A stretch of 64,000 nucleotides of DNA from an uncultured Blautia sp. (GCF_934371575.1 NZ_CAKRNY010000013.1:1-64000), one strand, 5' to 3'. Shown: positions 24,520 to 34,989, counted from the stretch's first letter. Notes: generated by a model from the sequence alone, not told the origin. Numbers and translations: made by a program.

Positions 24520-27500
24520 ATGAAGAAAATCGAATTAGCAAAAAAGAGCCGGAAACTATTTTCCGCGATCCTGGCAGGAGCAATGCTCACCACATCTATG
24601 ATACCGGAATCTTTTGTCTGGGCGTCTGAGGCAGAGGAAGTACAGGGATTTGGAGACAGTGAGAGCATGGGCTTTGAATCCACACCAGATCCTGTGACTG
24701 GGGATGGTGAAGCTGGGGAAAATCAGGAGATTTCAGATTTTCAGGGTGCTTCAGATATTCAAAATGGAAATGCTATGGTGGAGATGGAAGAAGGCTTTAC
24801 AGACGAGATTGCTTCTTTTGGTAGCAACGGCAGCGATACCCCTGTAGAATCTGGCTTCCAGAGCCTGGCGTCTGCAGAAGAACTGCAGGAGCGAATCAAT
24901 GCCCTTCCAACTGTGGAAGAATTTCAGAACCTGGCGGATGGTACTACAGTAGAAGGAAGCACCTTAAATCAGGCACAAACAGATGTGTATGCAGAAGCCC
25001 AGGATATTGCAGAGAAACTGGATCTGCTTTCGGAAGACGAGCAGGGAATGGTGGATGTAAGTAGGCTGGAAGAGCTGTTTGAGTATTTTAATGGGATGAC
25101 GGAAGAGTTAGCGGATACCAACACAATTTCGCCTGGAAATAATGTAACGATCACTTCTGGAGGAACGTATACGGTACAGGGAGGAACATATCAGCCTAGT
25201 AAGAGTGGAGTCATTACTATTGATACTACAGAGAAAGTTACTCTGGAGATTACTGGAAACATTAATATGCCAGGGAAGGATAATGGCCGTTTTATTAGTA
25301 TAGAAAATGCTTGTAAAGAGTTAACGATTATTAATAAGGATACGGTGAATGTTGATAATAATTCTTTTCTGATCAATAAAAATAAAGATGCAACAGTTAC
25401 TTTTGAGGGCGGTACTTATGAGGGTTTAACGGATGATGGAATTTCCATAATTGAAAACGGAGGGGTTGTCAACCTTAAGAATGTTAAATTTAATGTAACT
25501 GGTTCTGACGATTATGGAAATATTGTATACAATTTTTGGTCCGATCTTGAAGGAACGATAAATATTCAGGATGGAACGATATTGGATAATAATAATAGAA
25601 ATGGAAATCTGCCAAACTATCCTTGTATTTACCTAGGAACTGTCAATATGTATGGCGGAACCATTACATCGTCAGCGGGAAAAGGTTTTAGAGGAATAAT
25701 GGCACTAAAAATTAAAGTTGTTGGCGGAAAAATCTCAAATTTTTATTATGCAATCGATAATAGTGCTGTTGAAAATTCATCAACTACGATTGGAAATGTA
25801 ACCTTTGAAAATAATAATAGCGATATTGTGTTGGGGGGAAAAAAACTTATCATACAAGATGACTTCAAAGGAACTGCAAGTGTTAGTCAAGGTCATTTTG
25901 TTGAATACCCATATATAATTACAATGCCAGGAACATCTCCGGAGATGCGCACAAGGATTACTTATACGGGTGCAGGGGGTAATCCTCATTCAGTAAATTA
26001 TGATACAACTGAAAAGTATCTGTATGCAAGTGATCATGTTCATTCATGGAGTTATTCAACAAGTACTGATAAAATCATTGCAACATGTACGGCGAAGACA
26101 GATTGTGAATTTAATCCCGGTAAATTAAATTTAACCCTGGCAGCAGTCGATGCATACTATTCCGGCAAAGCTTATACCGGAGCAACCGTGACAAATGACA
26201 TTACCTGTCAGACAGGTGATGAAGCGAATATCGTATATTATCTGAAAGATGGCACGAAGACAACCAGCAGCAACAGCGGTGCTGCGAGTGAAGGTGCCGC
26301 ACCGGTAAATTTGGGACAATATACGGTAAAAGCTACAGCTGGCGGCCAGACAATAAGTGATGATTTTGAGATTAAAAAAGCGAAAATTAATCCGACAGTG
26401 ACCATGGATGACTGGACCTATGGACAGAAGGCGAACACACCAAGCATAACAGTTAAGTCAGGTGAAAGTGACATTACAGCTTCTTATGATGCCTCCAGCT
26501 ATACCTGTACATACTACACAGATGCCGGCTGTACAAATATGACGACCACAGCAGATGGCGCAGCCACAAATGGAGGAGTACCAAAGAACGCAGGTACTTA
26601 CTATGTGAAGGCGATTGTGGCAGAGAATGGAAATTATGCAGGGGCAGAAGCGGAAGCTTCCTTCACGGTCGCACCACTTCCGGCAGATCTGATCTGGTCG
26701 AAAACAGATCTGATTTATACAGGAAGTGAGCAGCGTGTATTGGCGACAGTTGCGAATGCAGTAGAGGGCGATTCGTTTGTAATTGTCTATGAAGGCAATA
26801 CACAGACAGAAGCAGGCGACAACTATACTGCAACGGTAACAGACCTTGGAAATGATAACTATACACTTACCGGTGCTACGGGTGTTTCCCAGAACTGGAG
26901 CATCAGCTATCTGCAGAGTTCAGCAGCTGCACAGGTTTCCGGAACGAAAGGTAACAATGACTGGTACGTAAGCCCTGTGAAACTTGTACCGGACAGTGGA
27001 TACCAGATATCGACAGATAAAACAGACTGGAAGGATTCGATTGGGGATTACACAGATCAGGGAGAACAGTCTGCAGGATATTATCTGAAAGAAACTGCAA
27101 CAGGTGCTGTTACCGATAAAAAAACAGTAACCTTCAAAATTGATACTGAAATGCCATCAGGCAGTATCCAGATCAGAGAAAATACATTTGACAGTGCCCT
27201 GAAGGATATTACCTATGGTTACTGGTTCAAAGATAATGCTTCTGTTGACATCACAGGAACAGATGCTGCCAGTGGAATTGCTTCTGTAGAATACCAGGCG
27301 GTCAGCGCAGAGGAATCCTATGATGTAAACGGTACATGGCTGCCATGGAATGCAGCGGAGAAACTTTCTCTGACAGAAGGCGGCAGGTATGTGATCTATG
27401 CCCGTGTTACAGACAAGGCAGGAAACCAGACGATCGTCAATTCGGATGGGGTAGTTGTATTTAAAGATTCCGTAGTAGTGGATTCTTCTATCGACTACAC

Positions 27501-30500
27501 AAGAACAACTAAGACTTCCGTGGACGCGGAAGTAATGCTGAATGGAAATACAGTAGCGTCTGTAAAAAATGGAGAAACCACTTTAACTGCAGGAAAGGAA
27601 TATACAGTTTCTGCAGATAAAATTACATTCAGTGGAGACTATCTTGATACTTTGGCAGTTGGATCTTATACAATGACTGTTGCATATAATCTCCAGGGAG
27701 TAACGGAGTATAAAGGCGGTGACAAACCTGCCGACAGCCAGATTGCAGTAAATGTGAAACGTCGGACTGCTAATATAAAAATCACAAGTGTTCTGGATAA
27801 AGAGTATGACGGACAGCCTGCAGATCTGGCATATACAACAAACAGCAATGCCAAAGTAAAAGTTGAGTACAACGTAAATGGAACCTGGCAGACAGAAGCT
27901 CCGACACATGCTGGTACTTATGAAGTAAAGGTAAGTGTACCTGAAAACGGTGATTTTACCGCTGCTTCAGATACGAAGACCTATACCATTAAGCCAAGAG
28001 AGGTGGTAATCTCTGGAATTGTCGCAAATGAAAAGGTATATGATGGAACTGCGAATGCAGAACTGGATTACAGCAAAGCGGTATTTACAGGCTTGGTTAA
28101 GGGAGACACCCTTACGGTAAGTGCGGAAGGCACATTTGCTGACAGTAATGCAGCCAAAGGAAAAACAGTTACGATCACAAATCTGATACTGAGCGGCGTT
28201 TCAGCAGATAACTATGTCCTGGCTGCTAACGGACAGCAGACAAGTACCACAGCTGCTATCAATCCGAAAGAGATTACCGTTACCATCACACCAAACGGTG
28301 GAATCTACGAAGGAACCATTACCCCGGCAACAGCCAAATTAAACGGACTGGTAGGAAAAGATGATCCTGCAATCATCCTGACTTATACTGGTACAGCAAA
28401 TGATGGTACACCAGCGGATGGAAAAGTACCTTCTAAGGCAGGAACTTATACGGTGACTGCTTCCATCAACGACAGCAACTACAGCCTGAAAGAAGAGGGA
28501 CGTTCTGCTAAATTTATAGTAGAAAAGGCATATCCACAGTTAAGCATTTCCGCTGTGACAGACAAGAATTATGGAGAAGAAGCCTTTAAGCTGGGAGTAA
28601 GCAATAAAGGTGACGGTTCTAAATCTTATGCGAGCAGTAATGACAAGGTTGTAAAGGTCGATGAAAATGGAACCGTAACCATTGTCGGGGCTGGGACAGC
28701 AACATTAACAGTTTCCCTTGCGGAGTGCGCGAACTATACTAAAGATCAGAAAGAAGTTACCGTAACTGTTAAAAAGATTAATCATAGCCTTGTGGTAACG
28801 AAGCTTACTTATGAAGTAACTTACGGAGATCCAGTGTTCAAAATTGCAGCAAATGCAGAAGATACAGAGTCCGGTATTCATTTTACAAGTGATAATGAAT
28901 ATGTTGCCACAGTAAGCGCGGATGGAACAGTAACCATTAAAAATGCAGGAACCGCTAAGATTACAGTTTCCATGGATGAGAGCCAGAATTTCCTTGCAGT
29001 TTCCAAAGAAGTGGTTGTAACCGTTGCTCCGAAAGAAATAACCGTAACCCCAGACAATGCTTCCAAGGTTTATGGGGAAAGTGATAAGGAATTTACTTAC
29101 ACGCCAAGCGGCCCGGTAGGAGAAGATACCCTTTCCGATATCACACTGTCAAGAGCAGAGGGCGAGAACGTTGGAACTTATGAGATTACAGCAGCCCAGA
29201 AAAAAGGTGCGAACCCGAATTATAATGTGAAATTTAATAAGGGAACCTTTACGATCAGTCCGAAAGAGATCACCGTTACGATCACACCAAACGGCGGAAC
29301 CTATGAAGGTGCCATTATCCCTGCAAACGCAGCCCTGAACGGACTGGTTGGAGAGGATAAGCCGGAGATTACTTTGACTTATACTGGCAAAGCAAACGAC
29401 GGAACAGAAGTAAATGGAACTGAGATACCAGTTCTTGCAGGAACTTATACGGTAACAGCTTCTATTACAGACAGCAATTATCGTTTGAAAGCAGAGGGAA
29501 CAACGGCTGAGTTTACTGTTGCGAAAGCGTCTCCAGGGCTTAGTGTATCGGCAGTAGCAGATCGGAATTATGGCGGGGAAGCTTTTAAGCTGGAGGTAAG
29601 CCATAAAGGTGATGGTGTGAAGGCTTATACAAGCAGTGATGACAAGGTTGTTACGGTAGATGAAGCTGGAACCGTAACGATTGTTGGAGCTGGAACAGCA
29701 ACATTAACAGTTTCTATTGCGGAGACTGCAAACTATACATCAGACCAGAAAGAAATTACCCTTACTGTTAAAAAAATCAATCATAACTTTGTGGTAGATA
29801 GAATTGATTATGAAGTAACATATGGAGACCCAGCTTTTAAGATAGCAGCAAATGCAGGCGACACGGAGTCTGACATCCGTTTTACAAGTGATAACGAAAA
29901 TGTTGCCACAGTAAGCAAAGACGGAAGTGTAACCATCAAAAATGCAGGAACCGCTAAGATTACAGTTTCCATGGATGAGAGCCAGAATTTCCTTGCAGTT
30001 TCCAAAGAAGTGACTGTAACTGTTGCTCCGAAAGAAATAACCGTAACCCCAGACAATGCTTCCAAGGTTTATGGGGAAAGTGATAAGGAATTTACTTACA
30101 CTCCAAGCGGCCTGGTAGGAGAAGATACCCTTTCCGATATCACACTGTCAAGAGCAAAGGGCGACAACGTTGGAACCTATGAGATTACAGCAGTCCAGAA
30201 AAAAGATGCGAACCCGAATTATAGTGTGAAATTTAACAAAGGAACATTTACGATCAATCCGAAAGAGATCACGGTTACGATCACACCAAACGGCGGAACC
30301 TATGAGGGAAACATTATCTCAGCAGCTGCTGTTTTAAATGGTCTGGTAGGAGAGGATAAGCCAGAGATTATTTTGACCTATGCAGGCAAGGCAAACGACG
30401 GAACAGAGGTAAATGGAACTAAGACACCGGTTCTTGCAGGAACTTATACGGTAACCGCGTCTATTACAGACAGCAATTATAACCTGAAAGCAGAAGGCAC

Positions 30501-31863
30501 AACGGCTGAGTTTACTGTTGCGAAAGCGTCTCCAGGGCTTAGTGTATCGGCTGTAGCAGATCGGAATTATGGCGGGGAAGCTTTTAAGCTGGAGGTAAGC
30601 CATAAAGGCGATGGTGTGAAGACTTACACAAGCAGTAATGACAAGATTGTAAAGGTTGATGAAACTGGAACGGTAACAATTGTTGGAGCTGGAACCGCAA
30701 CCCTGACAGTTTCCCTTGCAGAGACTGCAAACTATAAATCAGACCAGAAAGAAGTTACCGTTACTGTTAAAAAGATCAATCATAGCTTTGTGGTAGATAG
30801 AATTGATTATGAAGTAACATACGGGGATTCAGCTTTTAAGATTGCAGCAAATGCAGGCGACACGGAGTCTGACATCTATTTTACAAGTGACAACGAAAAT
30901 GTTGCCACAGTAAGCGAAGACGGAAACGTAACCATCAAAAATGCAGGAACTGCAAAGATTACAGTTTCCATGGATGAAAGCCAGAATTACACTGCGGTTT
31001 CCAAAGAAGTGATTGTAACCGTTGCTCCAAAGGCGATAACGGTAACAGCTGATAATCTGAAGAAGATCGTTGGCGGGGCAGATCCTGTCCTTACCTATAC
31101 AGCAGACGGTCTGGTAGGAGAAGACACCCTGTCCGGAATTACCGTGAAACGAAAAGCTGGTGAAAAAGTGGGAACCTATGCGGTCACAGTTTCCCAGAAG
31201 GCAGGCGCCAACCCGAATTACAGGATTACATTTAAGAAAGGTACTTTCACAATCCAGCAGGCTGACCAGTCAAAACTGAAAGGAAAAGATGTTTATCGTC
31301 TGAAACTCCCGATATTTTTGGCAAAAGGAAAAGCAAAGAAGAACAGCATAGTTCTTTCCTGGAAGAAATATACTGGTGCAACAGGCTACGATGTTTACTG
31401 GCGCTACTGTGATGGCAGTATAAATTATAAAAAAGTTGGAACTGTCAAAAATGGAAAACTTTCCATAACCCATAAGAAGCTGAAGAAAGACCGTGAATAT
31501 AAGTACTTTATTGCTGCTTATAAAATGGTGGAAGGAAGAAAGATCTATATTGCCAAATCCAATGGCGTGCATGTTGCCATGAAAAAGGCTGCAACAACAA
31601 ACGCGGCTTCCATTAAAGTGAATAAGACGAAGGTTACGTTATCAGTTGGGAAAACCTTCGAATTGAAATGCAGAATAAAATCTGAAAACAGCAGAAAAGA
31701 TCTGATTTCCCATACCAGTTTCTACCGCTATTACACCACCAACAGCAAAGTAGCAACAGTAAGTAAAGCGGGAGTAATCAAGGCAAAAGGCAAAGGCACT
31801 TGCAGTATATACGTACTGGCAAACAACGGGGTGTACAAAAAAGTGAAGGTAAAAGTGAAATAA
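24520..31863 (+). CDS. Giant secreted repeat protein with MBG/YDG and bacterial Ig-like domains
   Basis: This 2447-residue secreted protein has an N-terminal signal peptide (KLFSAILAGAMLTTSMIPES...) and an acidic linker. A beta-helix-like region follows (about residues 200-480), then several MBG- and YDG-type domains (such as VANEKVYDGTANAELDY and ASKVYGESDKEFTYTPSG). Next come three near-identical ~332-residue units (residues about 1248-2245), an Fn3-like segment, and a final Big_2-type Ig domain (SKVATVSKAGVIKAKGKGT). It has no LPxTG-like sorting signal and no C-terminal membrane helix, so attachment would have to be non-covalent or through the Ig-like end. It is likely an adhesin or matrix protein. 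Near-perfect repeats mean copy number may vary between strains. Confidence 0.88.
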   Translation: MKKIELAKKSRKLFSAILAGAMLTTSMIPESFVWASEAEEVQGFGDSESMGFESTPDPVTGDGEAGENQEISDFQGASDIQNGNAMVEMEEGFTDEIASFGSNGSDTPVESGFQSLASAEELQERINALPTVEEFQNLADGTTVEGSTLNQAQTDVYAEAQDIAEKLDLLSEDEQGMVDVSRLEELFEYFNGMTEELADTNTISPGNNVTITSGGTYTVQGGTYQPSKSGVITIDTTEKVTLEITGNINMPGKDNGRFISIENACKELTIINKDTVNVDNNSFLINKNKDATVTFEGGTYEGLTDDGISIIENGGVVNLKNVKFNVTGSDDYGNIVYNFWSDLEGTINIQDGTILDNNNRNGNLPNYPCIYLGTVNMYGGTITSSAGKGFRGIMALKIKVVGGKISNFYYAIDNSAVENSSTTIGNVTFENNNSDIVLGGKKLIIQDDFKGTASVSQGHFVEYPYIITMPGTSPEMRTRITYTGAGGNPHSVNYDTTEKYLYASDHVHSWSYSTSTDKIIATCTAKTDCEFNPGKLNLTLAAVDAYYSGKAYTGATVTNDITCQTGDEANIVYYLKDGTKTTSSNSGAASEGAAPVNLGQYTVKATAGGQTISDDFEIKKAKINPTVTMDDWTYGQKANTPSITVKSGESDITASYDASSYTCTYYTDAGCTNMTTTADGAATNGGVPKNAGTYYVKAIVAENGNYAGAEAEASFTVAPLPADLIWSKTDLIYTGSEQRVLATVANAVEGDSFVIVYEGNTQTEAGDNYTATVTDLGNDNYTLTGATGVSQNWSISYLQSSAAAQVSGTKGNNDWYVSPVKLVPDSGYQISTDKTDWKDSIGDYTDQGEQSAGYYLKETATGAVTDKKTVTFKIDTEMPSGSIQIRENTFDSALKDITYGYWFKDNASVDITGTDAASGIASVEYQAVSAEESYDVNGTWLPWNAAEKLSLTEGGRYVIYARVTDKAGNQTIVNSDGVVVFKDSVVVDSSIDYTRTTKTSVDAEVMLNGNTVASVKNGETTLTAGKEYTVSADKITFSGDYLDTLAVGSYTMTVAYNLQGVTEYKGGDKPADSQIAVNVKRRTANIKITSVLDKEYDGQPADLAYTTNSNAKVKVEYNVNGTWQTEAPTHAGTYEVKVSVPENGDFTAASDTKTYTIKPREVVISGIVANEKVYDGTANAELDYSKAVFTGLVKGDTLTVSAEGTFADSNAAKGKTVTITNLILSGVSADNYVLAANGQQTSTTAAINPKEITVTITPNGGIYEGTITPATAKLNGLVGKDDPAIILTYTGTANDGTPADGKVPSKAGTYTVTASINDSNYSLKEEGRSAKFIVEKAYPQLSISAVTDKNYGEEAFKLGVSNKGDGSKSYASSNDKVVKVDENGTVTIVGAGTATLTVSLAECANYTKDQKEVTVTVKKINHSLVVTKLTYEVTYGDPVFKIAANAEDTESGIHFTSDNEYVATVSADGTVTIKNAGTAKITVSMDESQNFLAVSKEVVVTVAPKEITVTPDNASKVYGESDKEFTYTPSGPVGEDTLSDITLSRAEGENVGTYEITAAQKKGANPNYNVKFNKGTFTISPKEITVTITPNGGTYEGAIIPANAALNGLVGEDKPEITLTYTGKANDGTEVNGTEIPVLAGTYTVTASITDSNYRLKAEGTTAEFTVAKASPGLSVSAVADRNYGGEAFKLEVSHKGDGVKAYTSSDDKVVTVDEAGTVTIVGAGTATLTVSIAETANYTSDQKEITLTVKKINHNFVVDRIDYEVTYGDPAFKIAANAGDTESDIRFTSDNENVATVSKDGSVTIKNAGTAKITVSMDESQNFLAVSKEVTVTVAPKEITVTPDNASKVYGESDKEFTYTPSGLVGEDTLSDITLSRAKGDNVGTYEITAVQKKDANPNYSVKFNKGTFTINPKEITVTITPNGGTYEGNIISAAAVLNGLVGEDKPEIILTYAGKANDGTEVNGTKTPVLAGTYTVTASITDSNYNLKAEGTTAEFTVAKASPGLSVSAVADRNYGGEAFKLEVSHKGDGVKTYTSSNDKIVKVDETGTVTIVGAGTATLTVSLAETANYKSDQKEVTVTVKKINHSFVVDRIDYEVTYGDSAFKIAANAGDTESDIYFTSDNENVATVSEDGNVTIKNAGTAKITVSMDESQNYTAVSKEVIVTVAPKAITVTADNLKKIVGGADPVLTYTADGLVGEDTLSGITVKRKAGEKVGTYAVTVSQKAGANPNYRITFKKGTFTIQQADQSKLKGKDVYRLKLPIFLAKGKAKKNSIVLSWKKYTGATGYDVYWRYCDGSINYKKVGTVKNGKLSITHKKLKKDREYKYFIAAYKMVEGRKIYIAKSNGVHVAMKKAATTNAASIKVNKTKVTLSVGKTFELKCRIKSENSRKDLISHTSFYRYYTTNSKVATVSKAGVIKAKGKGTCSIYVLANNGVYKKVKVKVK
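28261..31255 (+). repeat. Three tandem ~996-bp coding repeats in the surface protein gene
   Basis: Units begin at 28261, 29257 and 30256 (each starting with codons for a Pro-Lys-Glu-Ile-Thr-Val segment), giving periods of 996 and 999 bp, in frame. Each unit encodes about 332 residues: YDG/MBG domain, two Ig-like Big domains, and a second MBG domain. The third unit diverges at its end (KAITVTADNLKK). Confidence 0.92.
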
Positions 31864-31874
31864 GGAGAATGGAA

Positions 31875-32216
31875 ATGCGAACAGAACAGGAACGGATGGA
31901 ACTGATTCGTAAAAGAACATTGGAAATACGAAAAAAAGAGAAAAAGCGCAGACAGTGGATCATTGATATGGGATGTGCAGCTGCCTGTGTGCTCCTAATC
32001 ATCTGTCTGGGCATGTTAATGCCTCAGATAACTGCTCAGACAGAGGGTACAAGGATGGATGGTGTCTTTGGGGGAGCTGCCAGCATTTTTGGCGCAAACA
32101 GTGCACAGGGGTATATCGTGATGGGAATAATCTGCTTTTTCATAGGAGTCTGCGTAACAGTCCTTTTATATCGGTTACATAGAAAAGCAGAAAGGGATCA
32201 TTTCGATGAATTTTGA
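31875..32216 (+). CDS. Small membrane protein of unknown function
   Basis: This 113-residue protein has a highly charged, probably cytoplasmic helix (ERMELIRKRTLEIRKKEKKRR), a membrane helix at about residues 33-53, a short outer loop and a second membrane helix at about 77-97. AAGGAG overlaps the stop of the surface protein gene and lies 7 bases before the ATG at 31875. It overlaps the next gene by 11 bp. Its position between a sigma factor/surface protein and a PrsW-like protease makes it a candidate membrane regulator, but it has no recognisable anti-sigma domain. Confidence 0.72.
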   Translation: MRTEQERMELIRKRTLEIRKKEKKRRQWIIDMGCAAACVLLIICLGMLMPQITAQTEGTRMDGVFGGAASIFGANSAQGYIVMGIICFFIGVCVTVLLYRLHRKAERDHFDEF

Positions 32217-32820
32217 AATTATTGATAACCTGTTTCAGGTTCTGGTATTGTTTAGCGCAATGGCAGCCTCTGCCGTAACCGCCTGTAAGAGGAAAAGCAG
32301 AGATTTTCTGCTCCTTGCAGGCGGCTATGGCTGCTTTATGATGGGGACACTTTACTATGTACTGCATCTCATCATTACCGGGGATATCCCACAGATCTTT
32401 TATGTGGCGGAAATCTCCTGGCTGGCGGCATATCTGTTCTTTCTATCTCTTTCTTTATCCAGAAGAAGCACAAAGGGAAATTTTCCAGGCGTTATTTCCA
32501 TTTTCTGTGCGGTGTTGATTATGTGTTTGATTTTTGTTTTTCAGATATTCGGGCCAGCGTTGCTTTTTTCTCTTTGCTTTGCCGTTACAGAAGGGACAAT
32601 TGTTCTTAGATGTATGGAAGTGATCAGAAGAGAACGAAAGAAGCATCTGCTGGACTCAATCCTGTTGCTTGTATCCTGGCTTCAGGTTGCCTTATACATC
32701 GTATCTGAATTTTTATCAGATTATACCCGATTTAATTTTTATTTTGTGGTAGATATGGTGCTGACACTTACGATGGCGTCCATGTATTTTGCCCTTCTAA
32801 GAGAGGTTGAGCGTGAATGA
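32206..32820 (+). CDS. Polytopic membrane protein of unknown function
   Basis: This 204-residue protein has about seven hydrophobic segments covering almost its whole length. I recognise no family. It overlaps the gene before by 11 bp and the PrsW-like gene after by an ATGA overlap, so the three form one translationally coupled unit and probably work together in the membrane. Confidence 0.75.
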   Translation: MNFEIIDNLFQVLVLFSAMAASAVTACKRKSRDFLLLAGGYGCFMMGTLYYVLHLIITGDIPQIFYVAEISWLAAYLFFLSLSLSRRSTKGNFPGVISIFCAVLIMCLIFVFQIFGPALLFSLCFAVTEGTIVLRCMEVIRRERKKHLLDSILLLVSWLQVALYIVSEFLSDYTRFNFYFVVDMVLTLTMASMYFALLREVERE

Positions 32821-33461
32821 GTTACTATATTGAGAATATTTTCCTGTGTTTGGCAGTTCCGCTTATCTTAAGCATGCTATTCCGAAAAGGGAAGCAACGG
32901 ACATTTACCACATTTGTGATTCTTGGAATGGGATGCTGCCTCTTATCAGCCTATGTGAGCAGCTTTTTTGCCGGATATTACCATGCAGGCACTGCCGCCG
33001 CTGTAATGGAAATTACTCCTGTGTGCGAGGAAGTGATGAAGTTTCTTCCGCTTTTGTTTTATCTGCTGGTATTTGAACCGGATAAACAGGAGGTGATATC
33101 CCCGGCAATCGGAATCGCAGTTGGATTTGCTACATTTGAAAACGTATGTTATCTTACAGAAAACGGTGCAGCTGATTTTTACGATATTCTGATCCGCGGA
33201 GTATCGGCTGGTTCCCTTCATCTTCTGTGCGGAATTGCACTCAGTTGTGGAATTGCTTATGTATTTCGAAAGAAGTGGATTATGGTTACCGGGACCATCG
33301 GTGCACTTGGGGCCTGTGTGGTTTTTCATGGGATTTATAATATACTGATCACAGCAAAAGGCAGATGGAATCTGATCGGATATCTGTTTCCGATATTTTT
33401 GATCTTTGCCCTTCTGGTCGTTAAAAAATCGCGGTTTTATAAGAAAATTGAATTCGAATAA
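32817..33461 (+). CDS. PrsW-family intramembrane metalloprotease
   Basis: This 214-residue polytopic protein keeps the PrsW hallmarks: CEEVMKFLP (EExxK), GFATFENVCYL (FxxxEN), a conserved His in SLHLLCG and FHGIYN near the end. PrsW in Bacillus makes the first cut in the anti-sigma factor RsiW. Here it closes the locus that starts with a sigma factor and the giant surface protein. Its substrate might be one of the two upstream membrane proteins, which is inference. Start ATG overlaps the upstream stop. Confidence 0.88.
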   Translation: MSYYIENIFLCLAVPLILSMLFRKGKQRTFTTFVILGMGCCLLSAYVSSFFAGYYHAGTAAAVMEITPVCEEVMKFLPLLFYLLVFEPDKQEVISPAIGIAVGFATFENVCYLTENGAADFYDILIRGVSAGSLHLLCGIALSCGIAYVFRKKWIMVTGTIGALGACVVFHGIYNILITAKGRWNLIGYLFPIFLIFALLVVKKSRFYKKIEFE

Positions 33462-33504
33462 AATCAATCTGAAAGAGGCTGTCGCCCAATAAAATAGCAA
33501 AAAT

Positions 33505-33536
33505 AAATGCCCTTGCAAGTAAACTTGCAGGGCATT
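33505..33536. terminator. Bidirectional terminator (ancestral rubrerythrin terminator)
   Basis: AATGCCCTTGCAAGT pairs with ACTTGCAGGGCATT, with A and T runs outside. It now ends the PrsW transcript. It lies next to the displaced rubrerythrin 3' end at attL, so it was probably the shared terminator with rubrerythrin before the element inserted. Confidence 0.8.
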
Positions 33537-33574
33537 ATTTTAATCATTTTGCATGGCTTGCAGATTAGCCGAAG

Positions 33575-33621
33575 TATCTCTTAAGCAGACCAGCGAATGC
33601 TTTTCCGTGTCTAGCTTCGTC
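33575..33621. repeat. attL (47-bp identity with attR)
   Basis: It is identical to 38555-38601. Left of it is the host rubrerythrin tail with its old terminator. Right of it, the element carries a synonymous copy of the codons for Glu-Met-Ala-Arg-Asp, with GAAATGGCTCGC here and GAGATGGCAAGA in the intact gene. Confidence 0.88.
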
Positions 33622-33777
33622 GCGAGCCATTTCATAAGTCACTTCGCTTCGCTCGTGACTTCAAAACCTCTGTATTATAAAGGATTTCTTATCTTTTATA
33701 AGAAACACAGGTGTCTCCAAAAGTAAAAGAAAAATCCTAAAAAATGTGTCCCCAGAACACAGGAAAGGGTGACAAAA

Positions 33778-34989
33778 ATGACAAAAACACAGGATTTAGG
33801 AATATCTCAATTACCAAACGGAAACTGGTGCTATCGTTTCACAAAAACAGTAGATGGGAAAAGAGTAAACCGCAAAGGCTCAAAAGATGAAGCGGGAACC
33901 CCTTTGAAAACAAAGCGGGCAGCAGCACAGGCAAAAGCGATTGCAGAAATGCGTTTTGAAGCAAGTCTGAACCAGAAGCCAGAACACCGCATGACTTTTG
34001 GAGAGGTTTACATGGAATATTGCGAACAGGGGCGCAGCGGAAAAGCATATTCCACGATAAAGAAACAAAACAGCTTATGGAAAAATCATCTTGAAGAAAA
34101 ATTTGGTTCGCGCTATGTTGACAGCATTTCTGTTGCGGAAGTAAATGACTATCTTTCTTTTCTGTATTACAACGAGGGACGCGCTTATAAGTATGTAGAG
34201 GGTTTTTTGAAAATGTTCTATCTGATATTCGGACAGGCGTATTCTCGCAATTATTTAGATGTAGATGTATATAACAAATTATGCGTAAACAAAGATGTTC
34301 GGATTCGTATGCCGAAAATGAAGATTGATGAAGATACCGAAATTGTAGCATTCAGCAAAGAAGAAACAGAACGCCTTGACACTTATTTTCAAGGCACAAA
34401 TGCAGAAACCGCTTATCTGTTGGGAAAGTGCTGCGGCTTGCGTATCAATGAGTGTTACGGCTTAAAATGGGAAAATGTTGATATTGAGAACGGCAGAATA
34501 ACTATAGACCGACAAATGCAGTATCAAGATGGCTTGATTAAACTTGTACCGCTGAAAACGCGCAACGCGCGGCGTGTAATCTATATGAGCCAGAAGCTAA
34601 AAGACTATTTTGTAAGACTTGCGGCAGAAACAAAAGCGCATGAGGTTGATTTAAAGGCGCAGCGGGCGCAAAATTGCACTTATATTTATGATGTTGACGG
34701 TAACAAAATTTCATCTTTAGAATTAGTAAACAGTTTATCGAACGGAAAAATACAGACTGTAAATTCTATGAAATATCACAGCCGAACAATCAAAACAGCA
34801 TTAAAAATAGACTTTAAATATCACTATCTGCGCCATACATACGGCACGCGGCTTGCAGAGTTAAATACACCTACACACATTCTTTGTAATCAGATGGGAC
34901 ACGCAAGCGGAAAAGTCACAGAGCGTTATTATCTTGCAGTTTCAAAGTCTGGAATTGATATTCTTGTAAGAAATTTAAACGCTATATAA
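33778..34989 (+). CDS. int: Tyrosine-family site-specific integrase
   Basis: This 403-residue recombinase has an N-terminal arm-binding region, a SAM-like core-binding domain (MTFGEVYMEYCEQGRSGKAYSTIK) and a catalytic domain. The catalytic residues are visible: Arg in CGLRINE, H-x-x-R in HYLRHTYGT, His in MGHAS and Tyr in ERYYLAVSKSG. ATG 33778 follows AGGAAAGGG; an in-frame GTG at 33769 is too close to that site. It lies about 160 bp inside attL, the usual place for the integrase of an element integrated by the same att site. It probably catalyses integration into and excision from the rubrerythrin gene. Confidence 0.95.
   Translation: MTKTQDLGISQLPNGNWCYRFTKTVDGKRVNRKGSKDEAGTPLKTKRAAAQAKAIAEMRFEASLNQKPEHRMTFGEVYMEYCEQGRSGKAYSTIKKQNSLWKNHLEEKFGSRYVDSISVAEVNDYLSFLYYNEGRAYKYVEGFLKMFYLIFGQAYSRNYLDVDVYNKLCVNKDVRIRMPKMKIDEDTEIVAFSKEETERLDTYFQGTNAETAYLLGKCCGLRINECYGLKWENVDIENGRITIDRQMQYQDGLIKLVPLKTRNARRVIYMSQKLKDYFVRLAAETKAHEVDLKAQRAQNCTYIYDVDGNKISSLELVNSLSNGKIQTVNSMKYHSRTIKTALKIDFKYHYLRHTYGTRLAELNTPTHILCNQMGHASGKVTERYYLAVSKSGIDILVRNLNAI

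Noticed and set aside
33636..33661. AAGTCAC...GTGACTT inverted repeat as a terminator
   Set aside because: No T run and it lies just inside attL; more likely part of the integration region.
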